In this document: positions 15,373-24,207 of the stretch, piece by piece
How positions within the stretch are numbered: position 1 is the stretch's first letter
Layout of the letters: each line of letters opens with the position of its first letter
DNA from: Candidatus Giovannonibacteria bacterium
Lineage (GTDB): Bacteria > Patescibacteriota > Minisyncoccia > JACPKW01 > UBA11713
Direction of reading: 5' to 3'
DNA: 34,119 bases
NCBI GenBank assembly: GCA_016186825.1
Contig: JACPKW010000003.1
Span: 1-34,119, forward strand
Notes under the pieces: model-generated
Databases searched by the model: none
What the model saw: the letters and a program-made list of their open reading frames with translations, nothing else
What the model was told of the DNA's origin: nothing
Program-made: the position numbers and the translations under genes

Positions 15373-15726
15373 TCAAGCCCCAGGCCGATGCAGAGCCAGC
15401 ATTGGCGTAAGTGGCAGCCCCAATCTAGGCTTCAAGCGGCAATGCTCAAACTCGCCACCGAGACCCACACTTCGAAACGATACTTCGGCTACAAATAGGT
15501 CAGCCTCTTCTACCCACTGATAATCAATGTCTCGGAAAGAATTATGATTGTTTTTTGTTGGATCTCCAACCTGATCCAAAAAAACCTTCACCGGATCTGT
15601 TGACCCGTTATGCCTCGAAGGTACATCTATTCCACGCCGTTCGAGATTCTTGATGATAACTGAAACAATAGCACAGTACTCCTCACCCTGACCGCTAGCA
15701 GCGGCGACAAAAGCGCTTTTTTTCAC
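15373..15726 (-). CDS. Nucleoside 2-deoxyribosyltransferase/DNPH1-like protein, apparently short at the C-terminus
   Basis: EEADLFVAEVSFRSVGLGGEFEHCRLK... resembles the D-x-V-A-E-V...S-G-x-G-x-E motif; SD AAAGGAGGAGAT upstream. Confidence 0.6.
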   Translation of the reverse strand: MKKSAFVAAASGQGEEYCAIVSVIIKNLERRGIDVPSRHNGSTDPVKVFLDQVGDPTKNNHNSFRDIDYQWVEEADLFVAEVSFRSVGLGGEFEHCRLKPRLGLPLTPMLALHRPGA

Positions 15727-15787
15727 AACTATCTCCTCCTTTTTGAACTTTGAAAAAGTTTAACATTTTTGAAAAAAGATTTCAATA

Positions 15788-17530
15788 TTATTTCAACGAT
15801 TTCAAAAATTCCTTCAATGATTTCGTATTTAAAATATTCTCTTTTGTGCACCAGGCGCGGCGGGCCTGAGCAATCCCATATTCCAAATAATGCATTTCGT
15901 AAGTAGAGTGCGCATCAGTATCAATCACCATTTTTACTCCGGCTTCGCGAGCCATACGGATATGCTCATCCTTCAAATCCAGCCGCCACGGATGCGCGTC
16001 TATTTCCAAAATCGTCCCGGTGCGTTTAGCCGCGTTAATAATTTTTTCCATATCAACGTCATAAGGCTTTCTTTTATTTATCACGCGGCCGGTTGGATGA
16101 AAAATAGTATCGACGTTCGGATTTTCCATAGCTTTAATTATCCGCGCGGTTTGATCTTCGCGCGAAAGATTGAAAAGAGAGTGCACCGCCGCACCGACAA
16201 TATCTAATTTTGCGAGCGTCTCATCGTCAATATCCAATAATCCGTCTTTCATGATGTTTACTTCAGCACCCTTAAGAATTTTCACTTTATAATTTTCAAT
16301 TTTCAATTTCTGATCAATTTTATCGATTTCGGACATCTGTCGAAGTAACTTCTTCTCGTCTGATCCGCCAGTCATGGCAAGCGATCTTGTGTGATCGGTA
16401 ATCGCAATATATTCGTGCCCAAGCTTCTCCGCTTCGCGCGCCATTTCTTCAATAGAATTTTTTCCGTCCGTCCATGAGGTTTGAATCTGGAGATCGCCCT
16501 TAAGGTCGCCATAACCGATAAGCTCGGGAATTTTTTTATTTAGCGCAAGCTCAATCTCTCCCTGATTCAATCTCATCTCCGGCGGCGGCATTTCCATCCC
16601 AAGTTTTTTATAAACCTCCTCCTCGGTTTCAGCCGCTATATTTTTCTTTCCGCAAAAAAGGCCATATTCATTTAATTTATATCCGCGCTTAATTGCAATT
16701 TTACGGACTTCAATATTATGATCTTTGTTACCTGTAAAATATTGAAGTGCTGCGCCGAAAGATTCCCGCGGCAAAACCCGCAGATCAGCATCAATTCCTT
16801 CGCGAGCCGGCGAATTTAAACGGACCAAAACTTTCGTCTCACCTTTCGCGTAAACATGATTTACTTCTGGCATTTTTGAAAAATATTCGCAGATTTTTTT
16901 CGGCTCTTTCGAAATTGCCAGAAAATCTAAATCTCCAATCGTCTCCTGCATCCGGCAAATTGATCCTGCAATTTCAACTTTTTCAACACCATTCACTTTT
17001 AATAACCGTTCGCGAATTTTCCGCGCTAACGGCAACATTTCGCCAAGCGCAAATCTTTTCCCGCCACCGTCTCCATTTTGAAATGCGATGCCTTTTAAAA
17101 TTTTTGCTTCAAGCTTCTCGCCCATTCTGGGAAGTTTCCGGAGTTTTCCCGCGCGCGCGGCTTCTTCAAGTTCTTTTACGTTTTTTATTTTGAGTTTTTC
17201 GTACAAAACTTTGATCGCTTTCGGCCCCACGCCTTCAATCGCACTCAAACCCGAAATATCTACAGGAAATTTTTTCTTCAGTTTGTCATACTCCTTAATG
17301 TGGCCGGTTTTCAAATATTCTTCGATCCGCTCGGCGATTCCTTTTCCGACATTCGGAATTTTTTCGAGTCCCTTTAAGCCTTCCTTTTTATAAATTTCTT
17401 CAATATCGTCCGATAAGACTCCGAGCGCTTCATACGCGCGTTCAAAAGCCCTTGGCTTAAAAGGTATTTCCTGCATTTCGTAAAATTCCGCGAGTTCAAA
17501 TAATATTTTCGAAATCTCCTGGTTTCCCAT
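15788..17530 (-). CDS. polX: DNA polymerase/3'-5' exonuclease PolX (pol beta + PHP domain)
   Basis: N-terminal helix-hairpin-helix motifs (IPNVGKGIAERI, IEGVGPKAIKVL), GSICRMQETIGDLDFL, PHP GDLQIQTSWTDGKNSIEEMAREAEKLGHEYIAITDHT. Confidence 0.95.
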   Translation of the reverse strand: MGNQEISKILFELAEFYEMQEIPFKPRAFERAYEALGVLSDDIEEIYKKEGLKGLEKIPNVGKGIAERIEEYLKTGHIKEYDKLKKKFPVDISGLSAIEGVGPKAIKVLYEKLKIKNVKELEEAARAGKLRKLPRMGEKLEAKILKGIAFQNGDGGGKRFALGEMLPLARKIRERLLKVNGVEKVEIAGSICRMQETIGDLDFLAISKEPKKICEYFSKMPEVNHVYAKGETKVLVRLNSPAREGIDADLRVLPRESFGAALQYFTGNKDHNIEVRKIAIKRGYKLNEYGLFCGKKNIAAETEEEVYKKLGMEMPPPEMRLNQGEIELALNKKIPELIGYGDLKGDLQIQTSWTDGKNSIEEMAREAEKLGHEYIAITDHTRSLAMTGGSDEKKLLRQMSEIDKIDQKLKIENYKVKILKGAEVNIMKDGLLDIDDETLAKLDIVGAAVHSLFNLSREDQTARIIKAMENPNVDTIFHPTGRVINKRKPYDVDMEKIINAAKRTGTILEIDAHPWRLDLKDEHIRMAREAGVKMVIDTDAHSTYEMHYLEYGIAQARRAWCTKENILNTKSLKEFLKSLK

Positions 17531-17593
17531 ATTTCTGCATTAAAATGTTATCCACATAGACGCTTGCGATGCTACATGATATTATAAATCCAG

Positions 17594-17660
17594 ATTAAGG
17601 GTTTTGCGATAAAGGCTTTCTCAAGCCTAAGTCTGCGCAAAGAGGTCCTTAATTTTTTTA
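17594..17660 (+). ncRNA. Candidate small structured RNA with terminator-like end
   Basis: Nested stems ATTAAGG..CCTTAAT, TTTTGCG..CGCAAAG, AGGCTT-tctc-AAGCCT, followed by TTTTTTATTTTA. Possible upstream -10 TATTAT/TATAAA. Confidence 0.4.
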
Positions 17661-17764
17661 TTTTAGGGACAAAACACACTCACGTCGCGAGGATTCGGCT
17701 CGAAATCCCCTTTCCCTCCAAACTCTGCATAGTTCTTAGAAAATTCAGTTCTTTATTCAAGTGA

Positions 17765-17829
17765 TGTCCCTACATCAATTTTCTTTCGCCATTTTTTGGT
17801 GGGCGAAAACTGATGTAGGGACTTTTTTT
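17765..17829 (+). terminator. Long terminator-like hairpin (plus-strand T-run)
   Basis: gtccctacatcaattttctttcgccattttttggtgggcgaaaactgatgtagggacttttttt. Confidence 0.75.
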
Positions 17830-19615
17830 AAACTACTTCAGTGAGATAACACTCCTCGCAATAAACTATTTCAGGGCGATCCGGGGCGTATGTTGTTTCG
17901 AATTCATTAGTACAAGGATTTGCGCCATGCTCATGGGTAATTGTGTTTTGATAAACTCCATTTGAAGAGATATCCCCCGCGCATTGGCAAGTTCTTTCCC
18001 AGAGTTTCAAAGGACTACGGTGTTGAAGTCTTTGATAATGACGGCAATTTGGGCAAAGCCGAGGCAGTGCGATATTTTGATTCCTCAAAAAATCCAATTC
18101 TTGAGAAATAATGCGGAAGGCTTCGGTGCAGTTCTCGTTACAGTCGCCCTTATGTTCGCATTCAATAATTTCGTCCAAAATCGAATCTTTGACATCTTTT
18201 ATATGATCGGGAATATGTTCACTTTTTAGGGTGGTCCGGTAATCCCTTGCTTTTGGCTCTCTCCATGAAAGTCCTCTGATCAAAGCTTCATCTTTTAATA
18301 AAGGAAAGGTATCGTGCGCTGTCGTTTCATTATAGCCAAAAGGGCTTAATTCAGAGGGAAAAAACTCGCCATATTTGTAGATTCTGCCAAGTTTATCTAC
18401 ATAGGGATTTCGATTCATTTCACTAATAATTTTCGCCTTAATATTTTCATATTCCTCTTTTGTGTATTGTTTATTTAAAATACAAAATTCTTTATTTCTC
18501 AAGCCGACAGAGCCAAAAATATTTTTACTCCAGACTACAAATTGACAATATTCTATATCCTGACAGCTGCGGGCCACGAACCAGGAAAAACGGATACGAG
18601 ATATCATATCTCCCGCCTGCATCGCTTCGTATACCAATTCGCAGTTTTCTCCGTAGTGCGTAAAATCATAACAATCAGTCACTTTAGGGACAGTTATCAG
18701 GGAACAATATCGGGAATTTTCTGTATCCGTAACAATAAAAGAATCTTTAACATTTTTCGAATTGTAAATATAGTCACCCGAGACATTAAAGTTTCTGCGC
18801 TCATGAAAATACTTATTTGGAAATTTATTCCAGAAAGAAAAACCCTCATTGCCAAGCTTCGTTAAACTTTCATAAGAGCTTTTTAAATATTTTTGTGCTA
18901 ATTGCTGGTATTCTTCCTTAGAATATTGTTTGTTAAAAATACAATATTTTTTATTTCTTAGATTTACGCAGCCGATTAAATCGGAGCACCCAATGCAGTT
19001 TTTAGAAAAAGTGACATTAAGGCAAGATTCGCAATCAAGCGAATAAAATACCCTATTACAATCACGACAGTTGACCGCTTCATAACATAGTTCACTATTT
19101 ACCAGCATCATGTTGTCTATGCTATCTTTGCATCTGTCAATACCACTTCCATAGGAGCAGTTTTCACTATGATCACTGTTTGTTATGAGATAACAATTTT
19201 TCAAATAGCCGACCATGTTGGTATAGTCCGAATTTTCAAGAGTGCTATAATAGCCAAAAAGATTCATAACTGGAACTCTCTGGAAAAGATCATGTAGTTG
19301 AACCAAAAACGGTTTGCTCGGATCATACTCAAAGCCGTAACTCATTGCATCCCAGTCGTCAGACCACCAACAAGGACTACAGTAAACTGTTGCTCCACAG
19401 TCATTATGAAAAACGGATATGATATTTTTTCCGCATTTATCACAACTCCTCTGGTATAGATATTTTTCATTCCTCCACGCAAGACGTCTGATCAATCTAC
19501 ATTCGGGACAAAACGTCGGCGGAGGGACTGACATTTTTTCATAAAATTTAAAATCCTCCGGTTCGATCGTGAACTGGTTTTTACAGTTTTGGCAGATTTT
19601 TGTTTGAGGACTCAT
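17828..19615 (-). CDS. Large Cys-rich zinc-ribbon protein (paralog of 146..1855)
   Basis: MSPQTKICQNCKNQFTIEPEDFKFYEKMSVPPPTFCPECRLIRRLAW...VYCSPCWWSDDWD..., C-term CPNCRHYQRL...CEECYLTEVV. ATG at 19615 preferred over 19630. Confidence 0.88.
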   Translation of the reverse strand: MSPQTKICQNCKNQFTIEPEDFKFYEKMSVPPPTFCPECRLIRRLAWRNEKYLYQRSCDKCGKNIISVFHNDCGATVYCSPCWWSDDWDAMSYGFEYDPSKPFLVQLHDLFQRVPVMNLFGYYSTLENSDYTNMVGYLKNCYLITNSDHSENCSYGSGIDRCKDSIDNMMLVNSELCYEAVNCRDCNRVFYSLDCESCLNVTFSKNCIGCSDLIGCVNLRNKKYCIFNKQYSKEEYQQLAQKYLKSSYESLTKLGNEGFSFWNKFPNKYFHERRNFNVSGDYIYNSKNVKDSFIVTDTENSRYCSLITVPKVTDCYDFTHYGENCELVYEAMQAGDMISRIRFSWFVARSCQDIEYCQFVVWSKNIFGSVGLRNKEFCILNKQYTKEEYENIKAKIISEMNRNPYVDKLGRIYKYGEFFPSELSPFGYNETTAHDTFPLLKDEALIRGLSWREPKARDYRTTLKSEHIPDHIKDVKDSILDEIIECEHKGDCNENCTEAFRIISQELDFLRNQNIALPRLCPNCRHYQRLQHRSPLKLWERTCQCAGDISSNGVYQNTITHEHGANPCTNEFETTYAPDRPEIVYCEECYLTEVV

Positions 19616-19644
19616 ATTTTTACTCCACAAGTTTCATGTTTTAC

Positions 19645-19664
19645 AGGTATGATATATCATACCT
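19645..19664. promoter_or_regulatory. Perfect 20-bp palindrome upstream of the Cys-rich gene (candidate operator)
   Basis: AGGTATGATATATCATACCT. Confidence 0.45.
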
Positions 19665-19673
19665 ATATCAACA

Positions 19674-20297
19674 TTAAAATAACTTCTCTTGTAATTCAAC
19701 ATCGGCTGATTTTTTGACAAGTCGAGATTCAGGGCGGGGCGGAGGATTTTTTAAGAGTCCGGGGATTTTTTTGAAATCATTTTCGAGTTGTTTTAAAACA
19801 TTTGTCGAGCGGAGCGCGGCTGCGGGATGATACAAAGGCAAAATAAAAAAACCATTGGCATAAGCGGGCTCGCCGTGGCTCAAGGAAATTTTCGCATCCG
19901 GCAAGAAATAATTCATGGAAAATCTTCCGAGGGTCGCGATCATTTTCGGATTTAAAATCGCGATCTGCCGCTCAAGGTAGGGCTTATAGGCTTCGATTTC
20001 TTCAGGCAAAGGATCCCGATTTTCTGGCGGACGCCTTTTTACAATGTTTGTGATATAAACAGATTCGCGCGGACATCTGATTTGAACCAAAAGTTTGTCT
20101 AATAGTTTTCCAGCCAAACCAACGAAGGGGCGCATCTGCCGGTCCTCATGAAAACCGGGCGCTTCGCCAATAAATACCACTTCGGCATCCGGATTCCCTT
20201 CTCCAAAAACCAGATTCGCCGCAGCGCAAAGCGGAAGATCGCGATTCGCCACCATTTCCGCCTTCAACTTTTCGAGCGTATCTTTTTTCGATTCCAT
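19674..20297 (-). CDS. Uracil-DNA glycosylase, family 4-like
   Basis: VFIGEAPGFHEDRQMRPFVGLAGKLLDKLL, YITNIVKRRPPENRDPLPEEIEAYKPYL, LPLYHPAAAL. Confidence 0.93.
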   Translation of the reverse strand: MESKKDTLEKLKAEMVANRDLPLCAAANLVFGEGNPDAEVVFIGEAPGFHEDRQMRPFVGLAGKLLDKLLVQIRCPRESVYITNIVKRRPPENRDPLPEEIEAYKPYLERQIAILNPKMIATLGRFSMNYFLPDAKISLSHGEPAYANGFFILPLYHPAAALRSTNVLKQLENDFKKIPGLLKNPPPRPESRLVKKSADVELQEKLF

Positions 20298-20304
20298 TGA
20301 TCAA

Positions 20305-21438
20305 TTAAAACAAAGTTATCACTTCGCGGAAAGCCCCTATTAAAATCAGCGCGGCAAGCGGAAAAATCCACCAAAGCCGGAGCTTAAACCCGAGAAATTC
20401 GGAAACTTTTTTGCGCTCGCTCCAAGCCATCAAAATAATAAATACTCCGAAAATGCCGAGTCCTACCGCCCCCACAAAATGCAAGATTTCAATTAAATTC
20501 GAAAATCCTAAAATAAAAAGCAGAAAGGAAGGCAAAAATGTGAAGAGCCAGGCGGGAATTGGGGGAACTCGGTAATCATATTTGAAAGCGAGTTTTAAAT
20601 CAGCCCCGAGCGCTATATATGTTCTCAAAATTACAAGAAGCCCGATCAGTGAACCCATAGCAATCGTCCCTTTTCCCAAAATATTTTCGAGCCCCTTGAA
20701 TGCATTTTTGCTTACAGAGGCGCCGAGCGCTCCTAAAATTGAAAGTGAAAAAATTAAATAGAATAAAGCGCCGAAACAGAGCCCGAGCGAAATAATTTTT
20801 TTATAACTTTTGGAAGATTCTCCGCCTAAAACATCATGAACGTCGGGAAGCGCAGAGTAAGCGCCGAAAGCAAATAGAAAAATCCCGTATGGAAGAAAAT
20901 AATCCGGCTGAACGTAGGCAAACAAGTTGCTCGAATCAAAAAATGGAAGCAGTTTGAAAGTCAGGAAAATAACGAAAAGAAAAAGAAAGAGCGAAAGATA
21001 AAAATCTATTTTTGCGACTGAATCGAGCGATAAAAAAAATAAAAAACCGCCCAAAAGCATAAAAACGGAACCGCTTAGCAAGGCGGGCATGCCCGTGAGC
21101 GCTTCCAAAAATTCTCCCGCAAGCACGCCATAAGCAAGCATTACGCCTTCAAAGCTGATGAATGTAAAAAGAAATGCTATTTTTTCGGCGCGATCGCCCA
21201 GATAAATTTTTGCGTATCCTCCAAAGCGGTGTTTCCCGGGTGTGATATAAATTACAGCCGCATAAAGGCGATGCAGAAGCAAGCTCAAGCCCAAGACGAG
21301 AATAAATAAACTCGAAGACCAGATAAAACCGCCTTTCAAAAAAGTGTAAGGGAGCGCGAACATTCCTGCGCCGATCAGCATCCCCAAAAAAAGCCCGGTC
21401 GCTTCGATTGTACGGGCACTTTGGCTTAAGCGGGACAT
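20305..21438 (-). CDS. Amino acid permease (tryptophan/tyrosine permease-like)
   Basis: ATGLFLGMLIGAGMFALPYTFLKGGF; ~11 hydrophobic segments. Confidence 0.82.
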   Translation of the reverse strand: MSRLSQSARTIEATGLFLGMLIGAGMFALPYTFLKGGFIWSSSLFILVLGLSLLLHRLYAAVIYITPGKHRFGGYAKIYLGDRAEKIAFLFTFISFEGVMLAYGVLAGEFLEALTGMPALLSGSVFMLLGGFLFFLSLDSVAKIDFYLSLFLFLFVIFLTFKLLPFFDSSNLFAYVQPDYFLPYGIFLFAFGAYSALPDVHDVLGGESSKSYKKIISLGLCFGALFYLIFSLSILGALGASVSKNAFKGLENILGKGTIAMGSLIGLLVILRTYIALGADLKLAFKYDYRVPPIPAWLFTFLPSFLLFILGFSNLIEILHFVGAVGLGIFGVFIILMAWSERKKVSEFLGFKLRLWWIFPLAALILIGAFREVITLF

Positions 21439-22017
21439 TTAGATTTCAACCATCTTTTGCTGGTTGATGAGCGCGATTACTTTTTCAACAAGAATCTTCG
21501 GATTTTCATCGTAGGCAATTATTCCCGGGCCGCGATGCCCCTTTTCGATTATCTCTTTAAAAAGTTCGTCGGTATCCCAAGCTCCTCTAAGGATACCCAT
21601 CGGTTTTTTATCTTCGAATGCAATTGTAAATTCGTTCATAGTGCCGATGCGTCCGCACCCGAAGATAACGGCGTCAGCTGAACGCGTCAAAAGCAAATTT
21701 CGTCCGGCATATCCAAAGCCCGTATAAATAATGATATCTTGGTAATCCAGAGGAAGTTTATATTCCTCGATGTGCTCTCGCTCGGATTTTGCGGGAGAAA
21801 GCCCGACAGAAAAACCGCCGATTTCCTTTGCGCCGATGCAGGCCCAGTATGGAACTCCGGTCGTCGCACCGGTAACCAAAACTGCGCCTTGGCGGGCGAC
21901 TTCGCGTCCTAGTTCTTTCGAAACTTCGAGAGCCTCTGGTCCGCAATAATCAGTTTCGGCCGCACCCGAAACGCAGATTTTAATTTTTAAATGTGAATGC
22001 GCTGGAGGATTAGTCAT
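21439..22017 (-). CDS. LOG/SLOG-family Rossmann protein (TIGR00725-like)
   Basis: KIKICVSGAAETDYC...GAVLVTGATTGVPYWACIGAKEIGGFSVGLSP...GCGRIGTMNEFTIAFEDKKPMGIL. Confidence 0.8.
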   Translation of the reverse strand: MTNPPAHSHLKIKICVSGAAETDYCGPEALEVSKELGREVARQGAVLVTGATTGVPYWACIGAKEIGGFSVGLSPAKSEREHIEEYKLPLDYQDIIIYTGFGYAGRNLLLTRSADAVIFGCGRIGTMNEFTIAFEDKKPMGILRGAWDTDELFKEIIEKGHRGPGIIAYDENPKILVEKVIALINQQKMVEI

Positions 22018-22029
22018 AAAAATATTTTA

Positions 22030-23379
22030 TCACAACTCATAGCTTTCGCCGTAATGCGGCGCGATTGCTTCAAGGCCCAAGTAGTCCCGGAGCCGCTGGA
22101 CAAAAAATAACTCCCCTTCCGGCTCGCCCTGCAGCACAAAAACTTTTTCAAGACCGTCGGAAACCTTTTTTACAAAGTTGAAAAGCCCCTCCATATCTGG
22201 GTGCGCCGAATATCCCGTAAGAACGGCAACCTTTGCCCGTACGCGAACTGGTTCTCCGAGAATCGTTACTTCCGTTGCGCCATCCTGAATAATTCTTCCA
22301 AGCGATCCTGCCGCCTGATATCCGATTAAAAGCAAGGTGCTTTTCGGATCCTGCAAGTAACGCCGCTCATGGTGAATGATGCGCCCGCCGTTCGACATTC
22401 CAGAGCCCGCAATAACTATTTTGGGAGCGGGGACTTCATTAATGGTCTTTGATTCCTCGGTTGTAAGCGTAAATTTAAGGCCGGGAAAACGAAAAAGATC
22501 GTCGCCTGATTTTATGCGGTCATTCGCGTCTTTATTAAAATATTTTTCATATTTTTTATAAATCGCGGTCGCTTTAATCGCCAAAGGAGAATCCAAAAAA
22601 ATCGGAACTTCCGGAATGCGCCCCGATTCAACCAAATCGTTTATTTCAAACAGAAGTTCTTGCGTGCGCTCGAGTGAAAAAGCCGGGATCATCAGAACGC
22701 CGCCTGCTTTTATCGTGTCTTCAATTACGCGCTCCAGTTTGGTTTTCCGCTCCGCCCGGTTCTCATGAGTTCTTCCGCCGTATGTCGACTCTATTAAAAG
22801 ATGCGTTACTCCCTTGATGCTTTCAGGATCTGAAAGTAGCGGGGTCGGCGGATTGCCAAGATCGCCAGTAACAACAATTTTTTTGCCTTCCGTTGAAATT
22901 TGAACCATTGAAGAGCCCAAGACATGCCCGGAGTTAAAAAGGCTCACTGCAAAATTACCGACTTTTTTCTCTTTGTGATATTCGAGCGGATCCCAAAGCC
23001 CGAAAGCATCCGCAATATCTTCTTCGCCGTAAAACGCTTGTCCAGTTTCTTTTTCAAGCACGCCAAGACTATCGATAAGCATCAGCTCTGAAAGTTCGCG
23101 CGTAGGAGCTGTTGAATAAATTTTTCCGCGAAAGCCGTCTTTAACTAATTTCGGTATCCTCCCGGTATGATCAATATGCGCGTGTGTTACGAAAAGGGCA
23201 TTAATTTCTGCGGGATTGAATGGAAAAGGATCTTTGGAGCGCGGATCGGAAAATTTGGGCGTTTGAAACAGGCCGCAGTCAACCAGAATTTTTGTCTTAC
23301 CATCTTGCGATTCGTTTTCAAAAAGAAAACAGGAGCCAGTAACTTCTTGAGCTCCGCCGAAAAAAGAAATTTTTAGCAT
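22030..23379 (-). CDS. MBL-fold beta-CASP ribonuclease/exonuclease-like protein
   Basis: FFGGAQEVTGSCFLF, VTHAHIDHTGRIP, SGHVLGSSMV, GDLGNP, IAGSGMSNGGRIIHH, GYSAHPDMEGL. Confidence 0.95.
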   Translation of the reverse strand: MLKISFFGGAQEVTGSCFLFENESQDGKTKILVDCGLFQTPKFSDPRSKDPFPFNPAEINALFVTHAHIDHTGRIPKLVKDGFRGKIYSTAPTRELSELMLIDSLGVLEKETGQAFYGEEDIADAFGLWDPLEYHKEKKVGNFAVSLFNSGHVLGSSMVQISTEGKKIVVTGDLGNPPTPLLSDPESIKGVTHLLIESTYGGRTHENRAERKTKLERVIEDTIKAGGVLMIPAFSLERTQELLFEINDLVESGRIPEVPIFLDSPLAIKATAIYKKYEKYFNKDANDRIKSGDDLFRFPGLKFTLTTEESKTINEVPAPKIVIAGSGMSNGGRIIHHERRYLQDPKSTLLLIGYQAAGSLGRIIQDGATEVTILGEPVRVRAKVAVLTGYSAHPDMEGLFNFVKKVSDGLEKVFVLQGEPEGELFFVQRLRDYLGLEAIAPHYGESYEL

Positions 23380-23397
23380 GAGTTAATTATCGCAGAT

Positions 23398-23823
23398 TTA
23401 TGAGTTCTTAGTCGAGCGGGAATGCTTTATGAAAAGAAAATGGGCAAACGCGCCTCCTAAAAGATCCATCAGCAAATCGGACAAAGTGTCCTCGAGCCCG
23501 AGCTGGGAACGCGGAATAATTCCACGATTTGCAAAAAAGAAATCAATTAAAAATTCAAAATACTCCCAAAGCAAACCCAGCAGAGAAACCAGCCCCAAAA
23601 TTATAAAAAAATAAAGCACGAGAGGGCGCGGATTTTTTATCTCCAGCCTCGGGAGCAAAAAAGAAATCGAAGCCGTGCCCAAAATGAACCCGCCCAAAAA
23701 ATGGAGCAAAAGATCAAGCCACCAAATATAAAAATAACCGGAACTAAAAATAGCCCAGAAGTGAATCGCCAAAACTAGCACAATAAGCCCGGCGAGATAG
23801 CCTCGATTCGGATTTAAGTACAT
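23398..23823 (-). CDS. Small integral membrane protein
   Basis: Four hydrophobic segments; DLLLHFLGGFILG, SDLLMDLLGG. Confidence 0.75.
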   Translation of the reverse strand: MYLNPNRGYLAGLIVLVLAIHFWAIFSSGYFYIWWLDLLLHFLGGFILGTASISFLLPRLEIKNPRPLVLYFFIILGLVSLLGLLWEYFEFLIDFFFANRGIIPRSQLGLEDTLSDLLMDLLGGAFAHFLFIKHSRSTKNS

Positions 23824-23834
23824 GAAATTATTTT

Positions 23835-23913
23835 ACCCCGTTACAAAAAAACTGCATAATTCGATAGAAACGAAAATTAATCTGGGTTATTGAAAAAAGT
23901 TTTGTAACGGGGT
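23835..23913. repeat. Inverted-repeat element with 14-bp perfect arms
   Basis: accccgttacaaaa (23835-23848) ... ttttgtaacggggt (23900-23913), AT-rich interior. Confidence 0.8.
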
Positions 23914-23921
23914 TAACGCCA

Positions 23922-24085
23922 AAAAATAAAAAAACCCTGTAGAGGGCCTTACAAAAAGATATCGCCTGCTTAACTCGCCTAGTCCAAGTGGGATCGCGGC
24001 TTTCAGCTTTGCGCCGAAAGCACTTCTGAACCCTTTGTTACATAAAAATCGAGTAGCATACAACGATATCTTTGATTTCATATTA
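23922..24085 (-). ncRNA. Candidate structured RNA or small ORF region
   Basis: AAAGATATCG (23955-23964) / CGATATCTTT (24064-24073) enclose further stems; minus-strand CCCTCTACAGGGTTTTTTTATTTTTT resembles a terminator. A 70-aa ORF also spans it. Confidence 0.35.
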
Positions 24086-24207
24086 TTACTTCTATGCAAA
24101 ATTGGAAGTTCCGAGAGGAATATTAATGTGTTCTAATCGAGGTTAAAATTAAAATACATGGGAATGCTATGTAAAAAGGTGTTAAAAAACTGTAGATAAT
24201 CCGTGGA

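Noticed and set aside
16361-16385. gatccgccagtcatggc in polX as another palindromic insertion
   Set aside because: Encodes the normal PolX PHP segment (LAMTGGSDEKKL) and lacks a convincing hairpin.
23887-24099. 70-aa ORF as a protein gene
   Set aside because: Contains a terminator-like hairpin plus T-run and one arm of an inverted repeat; kept only as an ambiguous structured region.
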